The notes: generated by a model from the letters alone, not told the origin. A stretch of 64,000 nt of DNA from Azospirillum sp. B510 (GCF_000010725.1 NC_013856.1:248001-312000); one strand, 5' to 3'. Numbered from the stretch's first letter, positions 35,126 to 44,322 are shown. Translations and numbers: made by a program.

Positions 35126-36745
35126 TCAGATGACGAAGAAATTGTGGGCGCCGTCGCGCTTCAGCTGGTCGACCAGTTCCAGTTCCCAGTCGATGTAGCC
35201 CTGCATGGCGGCGGCGCTGTTGTCGGTGCCCTCGTAGGGGCGCTTGTAAACGTCGTCGGGCTCGCCCCCCAGCCGGTCGAGGGCGGCGCTGAGCGGCAGA
35301 CCGGCGGCGACCCAGCCCTGGGTGCCGCCCTCCAGCAGCAGCGGGCGCTGGCCACCAGAATCACCGGGGGGGAAATCCGCGATGGCGTAGCGGGTCAGCG
35401 TGCCGTCGCCGCAGGTCAGCACCGGGCGAACCCCCTTGGGCAGGGTGGCGATGAGTCCGGCCAGCCGGGCGCGGGTGGAGAAATACGCCCCCGGAACATG
35501 GCCGGCGCGGTAGCGCGGGCTGCGGGTGATGTCGATCACCGCCGCCTCGCCATTCTCCAGCAGGGCCAGCAGGTCGCGCGGCGCGATGGTCTCCGCCCCC
35601 ACCTCCGGCACCGGCGGCAGGATGCGGCGGTCGGGGCCGCTCTCACCGCCAAGCGCCGAGACGTCGCCTTCCAGTACATGCACCTCCCAGCCGAGCTGGG
35701 CGAGCCAGGAGGCGGTCATGTCGGCGCGCGGGCCGCCGCCGCCGGCCGGATCGTCGGCCAGCACGATGCGGGCGCCGCGCGCCGCGACATAGTCGTCGGT
35801 CGCCTGGACCAGCTGGCCGCCGGCGGCATGGCGGAAGCCGGGCAGATGACCGGCCTCGTATTCCTCGGGCGTGCGGACGTCGAACAGGTGCAGCGTGCGC
35901 CGCTCGTCGCCACGGAAACGGTCGAGCGTCGCCGCGTCGATGCGGCCGACCCCGGCGCGATCGGCGACCGCGCGGGCGCGGCGGCGGCCGGCGGCGTCGC
36001 CTTCGGCCGACAGGTCGGCGGGGAAACGCCCCTCGCGCCCGCTGTCGACGGACAATCCGGCCAGGGTCCAGCCGATGGTGCCGTTGCGCAGGGCGGCGAC
36101 CCGGTTGGGAATGCCGGCATTGACCAGCGACTGGGTGCCGATGATCGAGCGCGTGCGGCCGGCGCAGTTCACCACCACGAGCGTTTCGGGATTGGGGGCG
36201 ATGTCGTGGACCCGCTTGACCAGTTCGGCCCCCGGCACGCTGATGCCGCCGGGGATCGACATGGTGCGGTATTCCTCGAAGCGGCGGGCGTCGAGGATGA
36301 CCAGATCGGCCTTGGCGTCGACCAGCGCCTTGACCTCCGCCGCCGGCAGCGACGGGGTGTGGCGGTGATGCTCGACCCATTCGCCGAAGGCCTTGCTCGG
36401 CACATTGACGTCCCGGTAAACCTCGAAGCCGGCGGCGATCCAGCCGGCCAGCCCGCCCTCCAGCAAGGTCACGTCGCTGAAGCCCAGCGCCTGGAGCCGG
36501 CGGGCGGCCGGCTCGGCGTAGCCTTCCCCATCGTCATAGACGGTGATCGGCACGTCGCGGCGCGGCAGCAGGTCATAGGCCAGCAATTCCACCCGGCTCA
36601 GCGGGACGGAGACGGCGAACAGCGGGTGGGCCAGCGAATAGGGGCCTTCCTCCCGCGCGTCGAGCAGCGCGACCTCGTCGCGCTCGATCCAGGCGCGGCG
36701 GATGTCGGCGGGGCGGCGGGTGGCGAGCGGTCCGGCTTTGGTCAT
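35126..36745 (-). CDS. Four-domain rhodanese-family sulfurtransferase
   Basis: A 539-aa protein built of four rhodanese modules (about residues 10-110, 125-230, 265-370, 385-480), each with a DAR/DxR strand and an EGG-GW motif or its remains. Domains 2 and 4 carry the active-site cysteine (C194 in VNCAGRTRS, C445 in LTCGDGTLTR). Domains 1 and 3 have Asp there (YDDGEG, ADDPAG) and are probably structural. It looks like a duplicated tandem rhodanese. No signal peptide is present. Between a thiol dioxygenase and a sulfonate-type importer it likely handles sulfane sulfur or sulfite release; the exact donor is unknown. Confidence 0.88.
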   Translation of the reverse strand: MTKAGPLATRRPADIRRAWIERDEVALLDAREEGPYSLAHPLFAVSVPLSRVELLAYDLLPRRDVPITVYDDGEGYAEPAARRLQALGFSDVTLLEGGLAGWIAAGFEVYRDVNVPSKAFGEWVEHHRHTPSLPAAEVKALVDAKADLVILDARRFEEYRTMSIPGGISVPGAELVKRVHDIAPNPETLVVVNCAGRTRSIIGTQSLVNAGIPNRVAALRNGTIGWTLAGLSVDSGREGRFPADLSAEGDAAGRRRARAVADRAGVGRIDAATLDRFRGDERRTLHLFDVRTPEEYEAGHLPGFRHAAGGQLVQATDDYVAARGARIVLADDPAGGGGPRADMTASWLAQLGWEVHVLEGDVSALGGESGPDRRILPPVPEVGAETIAPRDLLALLENGEAAVIDITRSPRYRAGHVPGAYFSTRARLAGLIATLPKGVRPVLTCGDGTLTRYAIADFPPGDSGGQRPLLLEGGTQGWVAAGLPLSAALDRLGGEPDDVYKRPYEGTDNSAAAMQGYIDWELELVDQLKRDGAHNFFVI

Positions 36746-36760
36746 GATGGCTGGTGATCC

Positions 36761-37390
36761 TCAGGCGGCGTGGGGGACGGGCTGCGAACGGTCCCACAGG
36801 TTGGGCAGGGCGGTGTTGGCGTAGCCGGAGATGAACAGCTTGCGCTGGCCGGTCAGCGGGTCGAAGACCGAGCGGCGGACGGCGCCGATATTGCCGCCAT
36901 AGACATGGATGCTGATCGACGGCCGGTCGGGCAGCGCGTTGGAAATCGCATGGACATCGCCGATGCGGGGCGACACCGCCTCGACCGCCCCCGCCGTCAG
37001 GATCTCGGACGGGTAGGCGATGGGCGTGCCGCCTTCTGGGTGCAGGTCGTAGCGTTGCGAGCGCTCCGACCCGCGCAGGATGCCGACGAGGCCCCAGACG
37101 GTGTGGTCGTGGATCGGCGTCCGCTGTCCCGGACCCCAGACGAAGCTGACGACGGAGAAGCGCTCATAGGGGTCGCAATGCAAAAGATACTGCCGGTAAT
37201 GAACCGGATCGGGCTGGGCATAGGCGTCGGGCAGCCAGTCGTCGCTGGCGATCAGCCCGGCCAGCAGCTTGCCGCCGGCGTCGAGGATGGTGGCCTCGTC
37301 GTCGCCATGCCGCTCTACCAGACGGGTGAAATCGGCGATGAAGACGCGCAGGCGCGGCAGGTTGGGGCTGGGGATGGTGTTGTCGGGCAT
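36761..37390 (-). CDS. Cysteine dioxygenase-family thiol dioxygenase
   Basis: A 209-aa cupin. The iron ligands are H94 and H96 in TPIHDHTVWGLVG and H162 in SISIHVYGGNIG. This matches bacterial cysteine or 3-mercaptopropionate dioxygenases, which turn a thiol into a sulfinate. Cytosolic. The start lies 12 bp after the ATPase stop, and the rhodanese follows by 15 bp, so the two products probably act in sequence on an imported or derived thiol. The preferred thiol cannot be decided by eye. Confidence 0.88.
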   Translation of the reverse strand: MPDNTIPSPNLPRLRVFIADFTRLVERHGDDEATILDAGGKLLAGLIASDDWLPDAYAQPDPVHYRQYLLHCDPYERFSVVSFVWGPGQRTPIHDHTVWGLVGILRGSERSQRYDLHPEGGTPIAYPSEILTAGAVEAVSPRIGDVHAISNALPDRPSISIHVYGGNIGAVRRSVFDPLTGQRKLFISGYANTALPNLWDRSQPVPHAA

Positions 37391-37402
37391 GGTCGCGGGG
37401 CC

Positions 37403-38197
37403 TCACCAGGTCTCGGCAAGGCCGAGAAGTTCGAGAATGCGGTGGCGCAGGTCGGTCAGGACCGGGTCGCCGCGGTGGCGGGGATAGGGGCGGTCGATCG
37501 GCAGGTCGGCCTTGATGCGGGCGGGGCGGCCGCTGAACACGATCACGCGGGTCGCCATGAACAGCGCCTCCTCGATGTCATGGGTCACCAGCAGGCCGGT
37601 GAAGCCGGCCCGGCGCCACAGCTCGACCAGTTCGCTCTGCATCGCCAGCCGGGTCAGGCTGTCGAGCTTGCCCAGGGGTTCGTCCAGCACCAGCAGGCGC
37701 GGGTCGTTGACCAGGGCGCGGGCCAGGGCGGCGCGCTGGGCCATGCCGCCCGAAAGCTGGTGCGGATAGGCCTTCTCGAAGCCGGTCAGCCCGACCAGGG
37801 CCAGCGCCTCCTCCACCCGGTGGCCCTGAGCGCGCAGCAGGCCGCGCGCCTCCAGCCCCAGCGCGACATTGTCGCGCACGGTGCGCCAGGGATAGAGCGT
37901 CGGATCCTGGAAGACGACGACGCGCGACGGGTCGGGGCCGGCGATCGGGCGGCCGTCGGCGAGGATGCGGCCCTGGCCGGGCGGTTCCAGCCCGGCGACG
38001 AGGCGCAGCAGGGTGGATTTGCCGCAGCCGCTCGGCCCCAGCAGGGCGACCAGTTCGCCCGGCTCCACCCGCAGATCCACCCCGTCCAGCACCGGCAGCG
38101 GGGCGCCATGCAGTTCGAAGGCGTGGCTGACCGCCTGCACCTCGATGCTCATTCCGGCCACGGTGTTCGCGGTTTCGGTGTTCTCCAGCGCTACCAT
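37403..38197 (-). CDS. SsuB/TauB-type ABC ATPase
   Basis: A 264-aa ATPase with Walker A GPSGCGKST (residues 54-62), VFQDPTLYPWRTVRDNVALGL, signature LSGGMAQRAALARALV, Walker B LLVLDEPLGKLD and VTHDIEEALFMATR. The ATG at 38197 overlaps the permease stop by 7 bp. An internal ATG (MSIEVQAVSH) at residue 16 is an alternative start. Confidence 0.9.
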   Translation of the reverse strand: MVALENTETANTVAGMSIEVQAVSHAFELHGAPLPVLDGVDLRVEPGELVALLGPSGCGKSTLLRLVAGLEPPGQGRILADGRPIAGPDPSRVVVFQDPTLYPWRTVRDNVALGLEARGLLRAQGHRVEEALALVGLTGFEKAYPHQLSGGMAQRAALARALVNDPRLLVLDEPLGKLDSLTRLAMQSELVELWRRAGFTGLLVTHDIEEALFMATRVIVFSGRPARIKADLPIDRPYPRHRGDPVLTDLRHRILELLGLAETW

Positions 38198-39243
38198 TTC
38201 AGCATTCCCTTCTGCCAGGCGAGCAGGCGGTCGCGGACGCGGAACAGCAGCGTCACCAGACCGGAGCAGAGCAGCGCCATCACCAGCAACGCGGCGTACA
38301 TGTTGCCGTAGGCGGCCCAGCCCTGGGCCCATTGCAGATACCAGCCGACGCCCGACTTCACCCCCAGCATCTCCGCCACCACCAGGACGGCGAAGGCGGC
38401 GCCCAGCCCCATGAACAGCCCGACGAAGACATGCGGCATCGCCGCCGGGACGGCGACCTTCAGCACCAGGAAGCGGTTCGAGGCGCCCAGCGTGCGGGCG
38501 ATGTCGTAATAGGCGCTGTTGACGCCGGCCACGCCCGACCAGGTGAGAATGGTCACCGGCACGCCGCTGGCCAGCGCGATCAGGAAGACGCTGGCGCTCC
38601 AGCTGGTGGGGAAGGCGAAGAAGGCGATGGGCAGCCAGGCGGTGGCCGGCAGCGGGCCGATCAGCCGCAAAACCGGATGGACCCAATAGCCGACCGCGCG
38701 CGACCAGCCGATGGCGACCCCCGTCACCACCCCCAGGATCGACCCGACGGCATAGCCGGTGACCAGCAGCCGGAGCGAGGCGGCGAAACAGTCGAGCAGC
38801 CGCGGCCAATCGTCGAGATAGACCTCCAGCAACGCCTGCGGCGGCACGAAGAAGGGGCGCGGCAACAGGTTGAGCTTGGCGGTCAGGATCTCCCAGCCGG
38901 TCAGCCCCAGCGCCAGGGCGATCAGCCAAGGCACCGACGCCGACAGCCCGGCGATCACGGGGGCCAGCCGGCCGCGCGGGGCGGGACGGAACAGCGCGGT
39001 CAGCGGCGCCGCCAGCGCCAGCAGTCCGGCGGCCACCACCAGCAGGCTGGCGAACGCGCCCGTCCGTTCCCATTCCTGCGCATCGGCGGCGTCGGGCCAC
39101 AGGGCGGTCACCCCGGCGGCCAGGAACCACGGCAGGGCGGCGGCGGAAAAGCGCAGGGGCAGGCCGCGAAGCAGGGGCGTTCCAATGGGCAAGGCTCCGC
39201 CGCTGGCCGTCGGCAGGGCGGCGGCCGTGTCGTTCACGCTCAT
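38191..39243 (-). CDS. ABC permease with N-terminal extension
   Basis: A 350-aa permease. It is longer than SsuC (about 260-270 aa) because of roughly 90 extra N-terminal residues that add two hydrophobic segments (LPWFLAAGVTALW; FASLLVVAAGLLALAAPLTAL). The standard core starts near PWLIALALGLTGWEILTAKL. The EAA loop is DIARTLGASNRFLVLKVAVPAAMPHVFVGLFMG. It works with the overlapping ATPase gene. Confidence 0.87.
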   Translation of the reverse strand: MSVNDTAAALPTASGGALPIGTPLLRGLPLRFSAAALPWFLAAGVTALWPDAADAQEWERTGAFASLLVVAAGLLALAAPLTALFRPAPRGRLAPVIAGLSASVPWLIALALGLTGWEILTAKLNLLPRPFFVPPQALLEVYLDDWPRLLDCFAASLRLLVTGYAVGSILGVVTGVAIGWSRAVGYWVHPVLRLIGPLPATAWLPIAFFAFPTSWSASVFLIALASGVPVTILTWSGVAGVNSAYYDIARTLGASNRFLVLKVAVPAAMPHVFVGLFMGLGAAFAVLVVAEMLGVKSGVGWYLQWAQGWAAYGNMYAALLVMALLCSGLVTLLFRVRDRLLAWQKGMLKW

Positions 39244-39287
39244 GATGGCTCTCCGGTTCGGCCTGGGCGGCCGTTACGGCGTTCGGA

Positions 39288-39905
39288 TCAAAGGATGGTC
39301 ACCGCTTGCGCGGCGTCGAGCCGTGGCGCGCGCGGACGTGACGGCGGGCCGTCGGCATGGCCCAGCGCCACCAGGATGTTGGAGCGCACGGTGGTGCCGG
39401 CGAAGAACTCCGCATCCACCGCCGCGGCGTCGAATCCGGACATCGGCCCGGCGTCGAGCCCGAGCAGCCGGGCGGCCAGGATCAGGTAGCCGGCTTGCAG
39501 CGAGCCGTTGCGGAAGGCCGTCGTCTCCGCCAGCGCCGGGTCGTCGATGAACAGTTGCGACGGATCGTAATGCGGGCTCAGCAGCGGCAGATGCTCGAAG
39601 AAGCGGTTGTCGTGGGCGACGATGGCGATGACGCCGGCGGTCAGCTTGGACAGGTTGCCGCGGCTCAGCGCCGGCCGCAGCCGTTCCTTGGCCTCCGCCG
39701 TGGTCAGGAAGACGAAACGCGCCGGGCTGCCGTTGAAGGCGGTGGGGGCCAGCCGGACCAGCTCATAGAGCCGGGCCAGCGTCTCCGCCGGCACCGGCCG
39801 GTCCGACCAGGAATGCGGCGTGCGGGCGCCGAGGAACAGGCGGTCGGCGGCGAGGGCGAGCTCCTGGGGCGGTTGCCCGGTGACGGGAAGCGGGGTGTCG
39901 GGCAT
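39288..39905 (-). CDS. Nitroreductase-family protein (RutE-like)
   Basis: A 205-aa FMN-dependent reductase. Markers are FLGARTPHSWSDRPVPAETLARLYELVRLAPTAFN, FVFLTTAEAKERLRPALSRGN and LSPHYDPSQLF, as in RutE/HadB-type enzymes that reduce malonic semialdehyde. The start ATG at 39905 follows GAAGGAG. In the sulfur operon it could reduce an aldehyde released by desulfonation or supply reduced flavin; both are inference. Confidence 0.8.
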   Translation of the reverse strand: MPDTPLPVTGQPPQELALAADRLFLGARTPHSWSDRPVPAETLARLYELVRLAPTAFNGSPARFVFLTTAEAKERLRPALSRGNLSKLTAGVIAIVAHDNRFFEHLPLLSPHYDPSQLFIDDPALAETTAFRNGSLQAGYLILAARLLGLDAGPMSGFDAAAVDAEFFAGTTVRSNILVALGHADGPPSRPRAPRLDAAQAVTIL

Positions 39906-40017
39906 CGAAGCGGGCTCCTTCGGGGATAGGGGGGCAGGACAAGACATGCTGGTGGCGGTCGTCGATCCGCTTGGCCTTGTGGACGGCGCGCGGCAGGGGG
40001 CGCGGCAGGGGGCCGGC

Positions 40018-40215
40018 TCAGGCCAGAGCCGCCAGCGTCGCCAGGAGGATCACCGAAAGAACGCCGAGGCAGAGCGGCAGCGGGCCGCCGGCCTCTCCGG
40101 CATCGATCGGCGGTTCCGCGAAGCTGTCGGATGCGGGCGGCACCGGCAGGATCAACGCGCCCGACGGGCTGAGCGACGCCATCACCATCCGCTCGAAATC
40201 ATCCAAACCCTTCAT
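40018..40215 (-). CDS. Small single-pass membrane protein heading the operon
   Basis: A 65-aa protein (MKGLDDFERMVMASLSPSGA…) with a C-terminal hydrophobic segment (LPLCLGVLSVILLATLAALA). The ATG at 40215 is preceded by CAGGAGA, a strong ribosome-binding site. It is the first gene of the operon that continues with the nitroreductase 112 bp further on. Family unknown; it may assist the importer. Confidence 0.55.
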   Translation of the reverse strand: MKGLDDFERMVMASLSPSGALILPVPPASDSFAEPPIDAGEAGGPLPLCLGVLSVILLATLAALA

Positions 40216-40348
40216 GGCACGTCTCCTGGTCAGGTGGGTGGGGGCAGGCTGATCGCGCATCGTCTGATCGTCACGACACGGCCGGCCAACGGTTCTTCCA
40301 ACGGCTCCGCATAATTCAACATATTTTTACGGTTAAACATCTAAATTA

Positions 40349-40368
40349 CCTATAGGAAAATAGGAAAA
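40349..40368. promoter_or_regulatory. ATAGG repeats in the divergent promoter of two sulfur operons
   Basis: CCTATAGG (40349-40356) is a perfect dyad followed directly by AAAATAGGAAAA. The region 40216-40647 has no gene. It separates the minus operon (40215 on) from tauABCD (40648 on) and is AT-rich near 40310-40370 and 40490-40560, where promoters are expected. The half-site matches that at 33101-33111. Confidence 0.5.
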
Positions 40369-40647
40369 TGAGGCGGGGTCAAGCGCCGGCTTGAGTCCGG
40401 CCCATGTTTTTTCGGAGTGCGGCCGGTTTTCCGGCCGGTGCAGGGCACCCCGGTCAGGCTGTCCGCCGCGCGCCGCCACCGACTCCGCGGCATATTAAGC
40501 AATGAAAATATGTTGTATAAATATATTTCCCTGTAGAAAGGTAGATTTTATGGTGACAAGCGCGCGTGCGCCGCTCTAGTGTCCCTGGACATTCGGGGCG
40601 CCGGCGCCCGCAAAGCCGGCATACGAACCGTGACGGGGGAAAAGACG

Positions 40648-41652
40648 ATGAAGTCCGCACTGCCTTCCTTCCTGGCCGCCGCCCTGGCGACCCTCGCCCC
40701 CTTCGTCGCCGAGGCCGGGTCCGGCAAGGTCGTCGTCGGCTATCAGACCGACGCGCTGCCCTCCTCGGTCGCCATCGCCAATGGCGATTTCGCCAAGGCG
40801 ACCGGCGTCGAGATCGATTTCCGCAAGTTCAATTCCGGCGCCGAGGTCTTCGCCGCCATCGCGTCCGGCGACGTCCAGGTCGGCTATGTCGGCTCCAGCC
40901 CCTTCGCCGCCGCCGTCAGCCGCGGGCTCGACGTGAAGGCCTTCCATCTCGCCACCATTTCCGGCACCGACGAGGCGCTGGTGGTGCGCAACGGCTCCGG
41001 CATCGAGAAGCCGGCCGACCTGAAGGGCAAGAAGCTTGCCGCCGCCCCGGTCTCCACCGACCATTACCAGCTGCTCGCCGTGCTGAAGCAGGAGAAGCTG
41101 ACGGAGCGCGACGCCCAGATCTTCGCCATTCCGCAGCCCGACATCGTCGCCGCCTGGAACCGTGGCGATCTGGACGGCGCCTTCGTCTGGGATCCCGCGC
41201 TGACCGAGTTGAAGAAGACCGGCAAGGTGCTGCTGACCTCGCGCGAGGTGGCGGACCGCGGCGCTCCGACCTTCACCGCCTGGGTGGCGACCGCCGCCTT
41301 CGCCAAGGAGAATCCGGCCTTCCTGACCAGCTTCGCCGGCACCATCGAGCGCTACAGCACCTCCTTCCGCACCGACAAGGCGGCCTGGGGACCGGACTCG
41401 GAGAATGCGAAGACGCTGGCCAAGCTGCTGGGCGGCACGCCGTCCGATCAGGCGTCGGCGCTGACCAACCTGTCGCTGGTCCCGGCCGAGGTGCAGGCCT
41501 CCACCGCCTGGCTTGCCGGTGGCGAGGGCGGCGGCGCCGCGAAGATCCTGAAGGAGACCGCCGAGTTCCTGAAGGAGCAGAAGAAGATCACCACCGTGCT
41601 GCCCAGCTACGGCGGTTTCGTCACCGCGGATTACGTCAAGGACGTCCGCTGA
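40648..41652 (+). CDS. tauA: Taurine-type substrate-binding protein TauA
   Basis: A 334-aa periplasmic protein with a Sec signal (MKSALPSFLAAALATLAPF…, cleavage near AEA at residue 23). The mature part matches TauA closely: VVVGYQTDALPSSVAIANGD, FRKFNSGAEVFAAIASGDVQ, GYVGSSPFAAAVSRG, STDHYQLLAVLK and AWNRGDLDGAFVWDPAL. The ATG at 40648 follows GGGGGA. It heads the tauABCD operon and delivers taurine or related sulfonates. Confidence 0.92.
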   Translation: MKSALPSFLAAALATLAPFVAEAGSGKVVVGYQTDALPSSVAIANGDFAKATGVEIDFRKFNSGAEVFAAIASGDVQVGYVGSSPFAAAVSRGLDVKAFHLATISGTDEALVVRNGSGIEKPADLKGKKLAAAPVSTDHYQLLAVLKQEKLTERDAQIFAIPQPDIVAAWNRGDLDGAFVWDPALTELKKTGKVLLTSREVADRGAPTFTAWVATAAFAKENPAFLTSFAGTIERYSTSFRTDKAAWGPDSENAKTLAKLLGGTPSDQASALTNLSLVPAEVQASTAWLAGGEGGGAAKILKETAEFLKEQKKITTVLPSYGGFVTADYVKDVR

Positions 41653-41677
41653 TCCACCGGCGAACGGGAGGCCGTCC

Positions 41678-42505
41678 ATGCTCCAGGTCCGCAACGCCAG
41701 CGTCTTCTTCTCCGCCCGCGACGGGCGGGTGGTCCATGCGCTGGACCGCGCGTCGCTCGACATCGACGCCAACAGCATCGTCGTGGCGCTGGGGGCGTCG
41801 GGCTGCGGGAAATCGACGCTGCTGAACGCCATCGCCGGCTTCCTGCCGCTGTCGGAGGGATCGATCACCCTGGACGGCCAGCCGGTCGGCGGCCCCGGCG
41901 CCGACCGTGGCGTCGTCTTCCAGAAGGACACGCTGCTGCCCTGGAGCAGCGTCGCCGACAATGTGGCGCTGGGCCTGCGCTTCGCCGGCGTTCCCGCCCG
42001 GCGGCGGCGCGAGCGGGCGGAGGAGCTGCTCGGGCTGGTCGGGCTGGAAGGCTTCGCCGACGCCGCCCCGCACGAGCTGTCGGGCGGCATGCGCCAGCGC
42101 GTCGGCATCGCCCGCGCGCTGGCGACCGATCCGAAGATCCTGCTGATGGACGAGCCGTTCGGCGCGCTCGACAGCCTGACGCGCGAACAGATGCAGGAAC
42201 TGCTGATCGATGTCTGGGCGCGCACCGGCAAACGCATCTTCTTCATCACCCATTCGATCGAGGAGGCGCTGTTCCTCGGCACCACGCTGGTGGTGATGTC
42301 GCCGCGCCCCGGCCGCATCGTCGCCCGGTTCGAGCTGGATTTCGTCCGCCGCTTCGCCGCCGAACGCGACGTGCGCGCCATCCTGTCGGCGCCGGAATTC
42401 GCCGAGCTTTACGACGAGATCCGCTCCCTGGTGCACCGCCCGCACCATGAGGTGGAGGCCCGGCTTCATCACGAGGCGGAACCCCGCCGGAGGGTGCTGC
42501 AATGA
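41678..42505 (+). CDS. tauB: Taurine ABC transporter ATPase TauB
   Basis: A 275-aa ATPase with Walker A GASGCGKST (residues 39-47), VVFQKDTLLPWSSVADNVALG, signature LSGGMRQRVGIARALA, Walker B ILLMDEPFGALD and ITHSIEEALFLGT. It starts 25 bp after tauA, and its stop overlaps the tauC start (ATGA). It energises uptake through TauC. Confidence 0.92.
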   Translation: MLQVRNASVFFSARDGRVVHALDRASLDIDANSIVVALGASGCGKSTLLNAIAGFLPLSEGSITLDGQPVGGPGADRGVVFQKDTLLPWSSVADNVALGLRFAGVPARRRRERAEELLGLVGLEGFADAAPHELSGGMRQRVGIARALATDPKILLMDEPFGALDSLTREQMQELLIDVWARTGKRIFFITHSIEEALFLGTTLVVMSPRPGRIVARFELDFVRRFAAERDVRAILSAPEFAELYDEIRSLVHRPHHEVEARLHHEAEPRRRVLQ

Positions 42506-43371
42506 CCGATCTCGCCCGTCCCGGCGACCGCATCGCCGGTGATCGCCTTGCCGACGGCCCGGCGGAGCGGCCGAGGATCGTCCGGCTCCACCCCTTCGGC
42601 CTCGACGGCGCCCGCACCGGCCTGATCAGCCTCGCCACCGCCGTCCTGTTGCTGGGCGGCTGGTTCCTGGTGTCGCATTTCCGGCTGGTGACGCCGCTGT
42701 TCCTGCCCACCCCGCAGGAGGTCGCCATCCAGTTCCTGGCGGTGGTCGAGGACGGCTATGCCGGCGCCACCCTGTGGGAGCATGTGTCGGCCAGCCTGTT
42801 CCGCATCCTGTCCGCCGCGCTCATCGCCGCCTCGCTCGGCATCCCGCTCGGGTTGGCGATGGGGCTGAACCGCTGGGCCAAGGGCGTGCTCGACACGCCC
42901 ATCGAGTTCTACTGGCCCTTGCCGCCGCTGGCCTATCTGCCGCTGATGATCATCTGGCTCGGCATCGGCGAGGTGTCGAAGATCGCCCTGCTGACGCTGG
43001 CGATCTTCGCGCCGGTGTGCCTGTCGGCCCAGGCCGGGGTGCGGTCGCTGCCGATCGAGCGGGTGAACGCCGCGCTGTCGCTGGGCGCCAGCCGCTGGCA
43101 GCTGTTCCGCGCCATCGTGCTGCCCAGCGCCCTGCCGGAGATCCTGACCGGCCTGCGCATCGGCATCGGCGTCGGCTGGAGCACGCTGGTCGCGGCGGAA
43201 CTGATCGCCGCCACCCGCGGCATCGGCTTCATGATCATGTCCGCCTCGCACTTCCTCGCCACCGACGTGGTCTTCGTCGGCATCGGCATCATCGCCGCCT
43301 TCGCCTTCGCCTTTTCCTACGGGATGCGCCTGCTCGAAGCCTGGCTGGTGCCGTGGAAGGGCAAGAGCTGA
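42502..43371 (+). CDS. tauC: Taurine ABC transporter permease TauC
   Basis: A 289-aa permease. After a polar N-terminus, the first hydrophobic segment is near residue 40 (LISLATAVLLLGGWFLV). The EAA loop is VNAALSLGASRWQLFRAIVLPSALPEILTGLRIGIG. Six membrane segments are expected. The gene overlaps tauB by 4 bp and precedes tauD by 55 bp. Confidence 0.92.
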   Translation: MTDLARPGDRIAGDRLADGPAERPRIVRLHPFGLDGARTGLISLATAVLLLGGWFLVSHFRLVTPLFLPTPQEVAIQFLAVVEDGYAGATLWEHVSASLFRILSAALIAASLGIPLGLAMGLNRWAKGVLDTPIEFYWPLPPLAYLPLMIIWLGIGEVSKIALLTLAIFAPVCLSAQAGVRSLPIERVNAALSLGASRWQLFRAIVLPSALPEILTGLRIGIGVGWSTLVAAELIAATRGIGFMIMSASHFLATDVVFVGIGIIAAFAFAFSYGMRLLEAWLVPWKGKS

Positions 43372-43426
43372 GGCCCGCCATCCAAAGAAACGCGCCTTTC
43401 CGAACGACAGGAATTGGGGAACCGCC

Positions 43427-44278
43427 ATGCCCGACATCGCCCTGCCCACCCTCGTCCTCACCCCCGTCAGCCCGGCCATCGGCGCGCGGGTCGAGGGGCT
43501 CGACCTCACCCGTCCGCTGTCCGACAGCGAGGCGGCGGCGCTGGAGCGGGCGCTGGTCGCCCATCAGGTGCTGTTCTTCGAGAACCAGCCGCTGACCCCG
43601 CAGGCGCAGCGCGCCTTCGCCGCCCGCTTCGGCCAGCTGCATGTCCACCCGATCTATCCGAAGGTGCCGGAACAGCCGGAGATCATGGTGCTGGACACCG
43701 GGCCGCACAATCCGAGCGACAATGATGTCTGGCACACCGACGTCACCTGCATCGAAAACCCGCCGGCCATCGTCGCGCTCTCCGGCAAGCTGATCCCGCC
43801 GGTCGGCGGCGACACGGTGTGGGCCAGCAACATCGCCGCCTACAACGGCCTGTCCGAGCCGATCCGCCGCCTGCTGGAGCCGCTGAAGGCCCTGCACGAC
43901 TTCACCCGGTCCTTTCCGGAATGGCGCCACAACGGCGATCCGGAGACCCATGCCCGCTGGAAGGCGGCGCGGGAGAAACACCCGCCGGTGGTCCATCCGG
44001 TCATCCGCACCCATCCGGTCAGCGGGGCCAAGGCCCTGTTCGTGAACGAGAATTTCACCTCGCGCATCGTCGGGCTGAGCGACCGTGAAAGTGCGGCGAT
44101 CCTGGACTTCCTTTATGACCATGTCAGCCGCCCGGAATTCACCGTGCGCTGGCGCTGGAAGACCGACGATCTGGTGCTGTGGGACAACCGCTCGACCCAG
44201 CATTACGCGGTGAACGACTATGCGCCGCACCGCCGGATCATGCACCGCGCCACCGTTCTGGGCGACCGGCCCTATTGA
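43427..44278 (+). CDS. tauD: Taurine dioxygenase TauD
   Basis: A 283-aa Fe(II)/2-oxoglutarate dioxygenase that converts taurine to sulfite and aminoacetaldehyde. The iron ligands are H103 and D105 (DVWHTDVTC) and the distal His in NRSTQHYAVNDY. Arg residues after it (APHRRIMHRATVLG) would bind 2-oxoglutarate. Length and motifs agree with E. coli TauD. It is the last gene of tauABCD and faces kdpE convergently across a 44-bp gap. Confidence 0.92.
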   Translation: MPDIALPTLVLTPVSPAIGARVEGLDLTRPLSDSEAAALERALVAHQVLFFENQPLTPQAQRAFAARFGQLHVHPIYPKVPEQPEIMVLDTGPHNPSDNDVWHTDVTCIENPPAIVALSGKLIPPVGGDTVWASNIAAYNGLSEPIRRLLEPLKALHDFTRSFPEWRHNGDPETHARWKAAREKHPPVVHPVIRTHPVSGAKALFVNENFTSRIVGLSDRESAAILDFLYDHVSRPEFTVRWRWKTDDLVLWDNRSTQHYAVNDYAPHRRIMHRATVLGDRPY

Positions 44279-44322
44279 GGGAGAGCGGGTTATCGCGTTT
44301 CATTCCCTTTTCCGGGGCGGGG

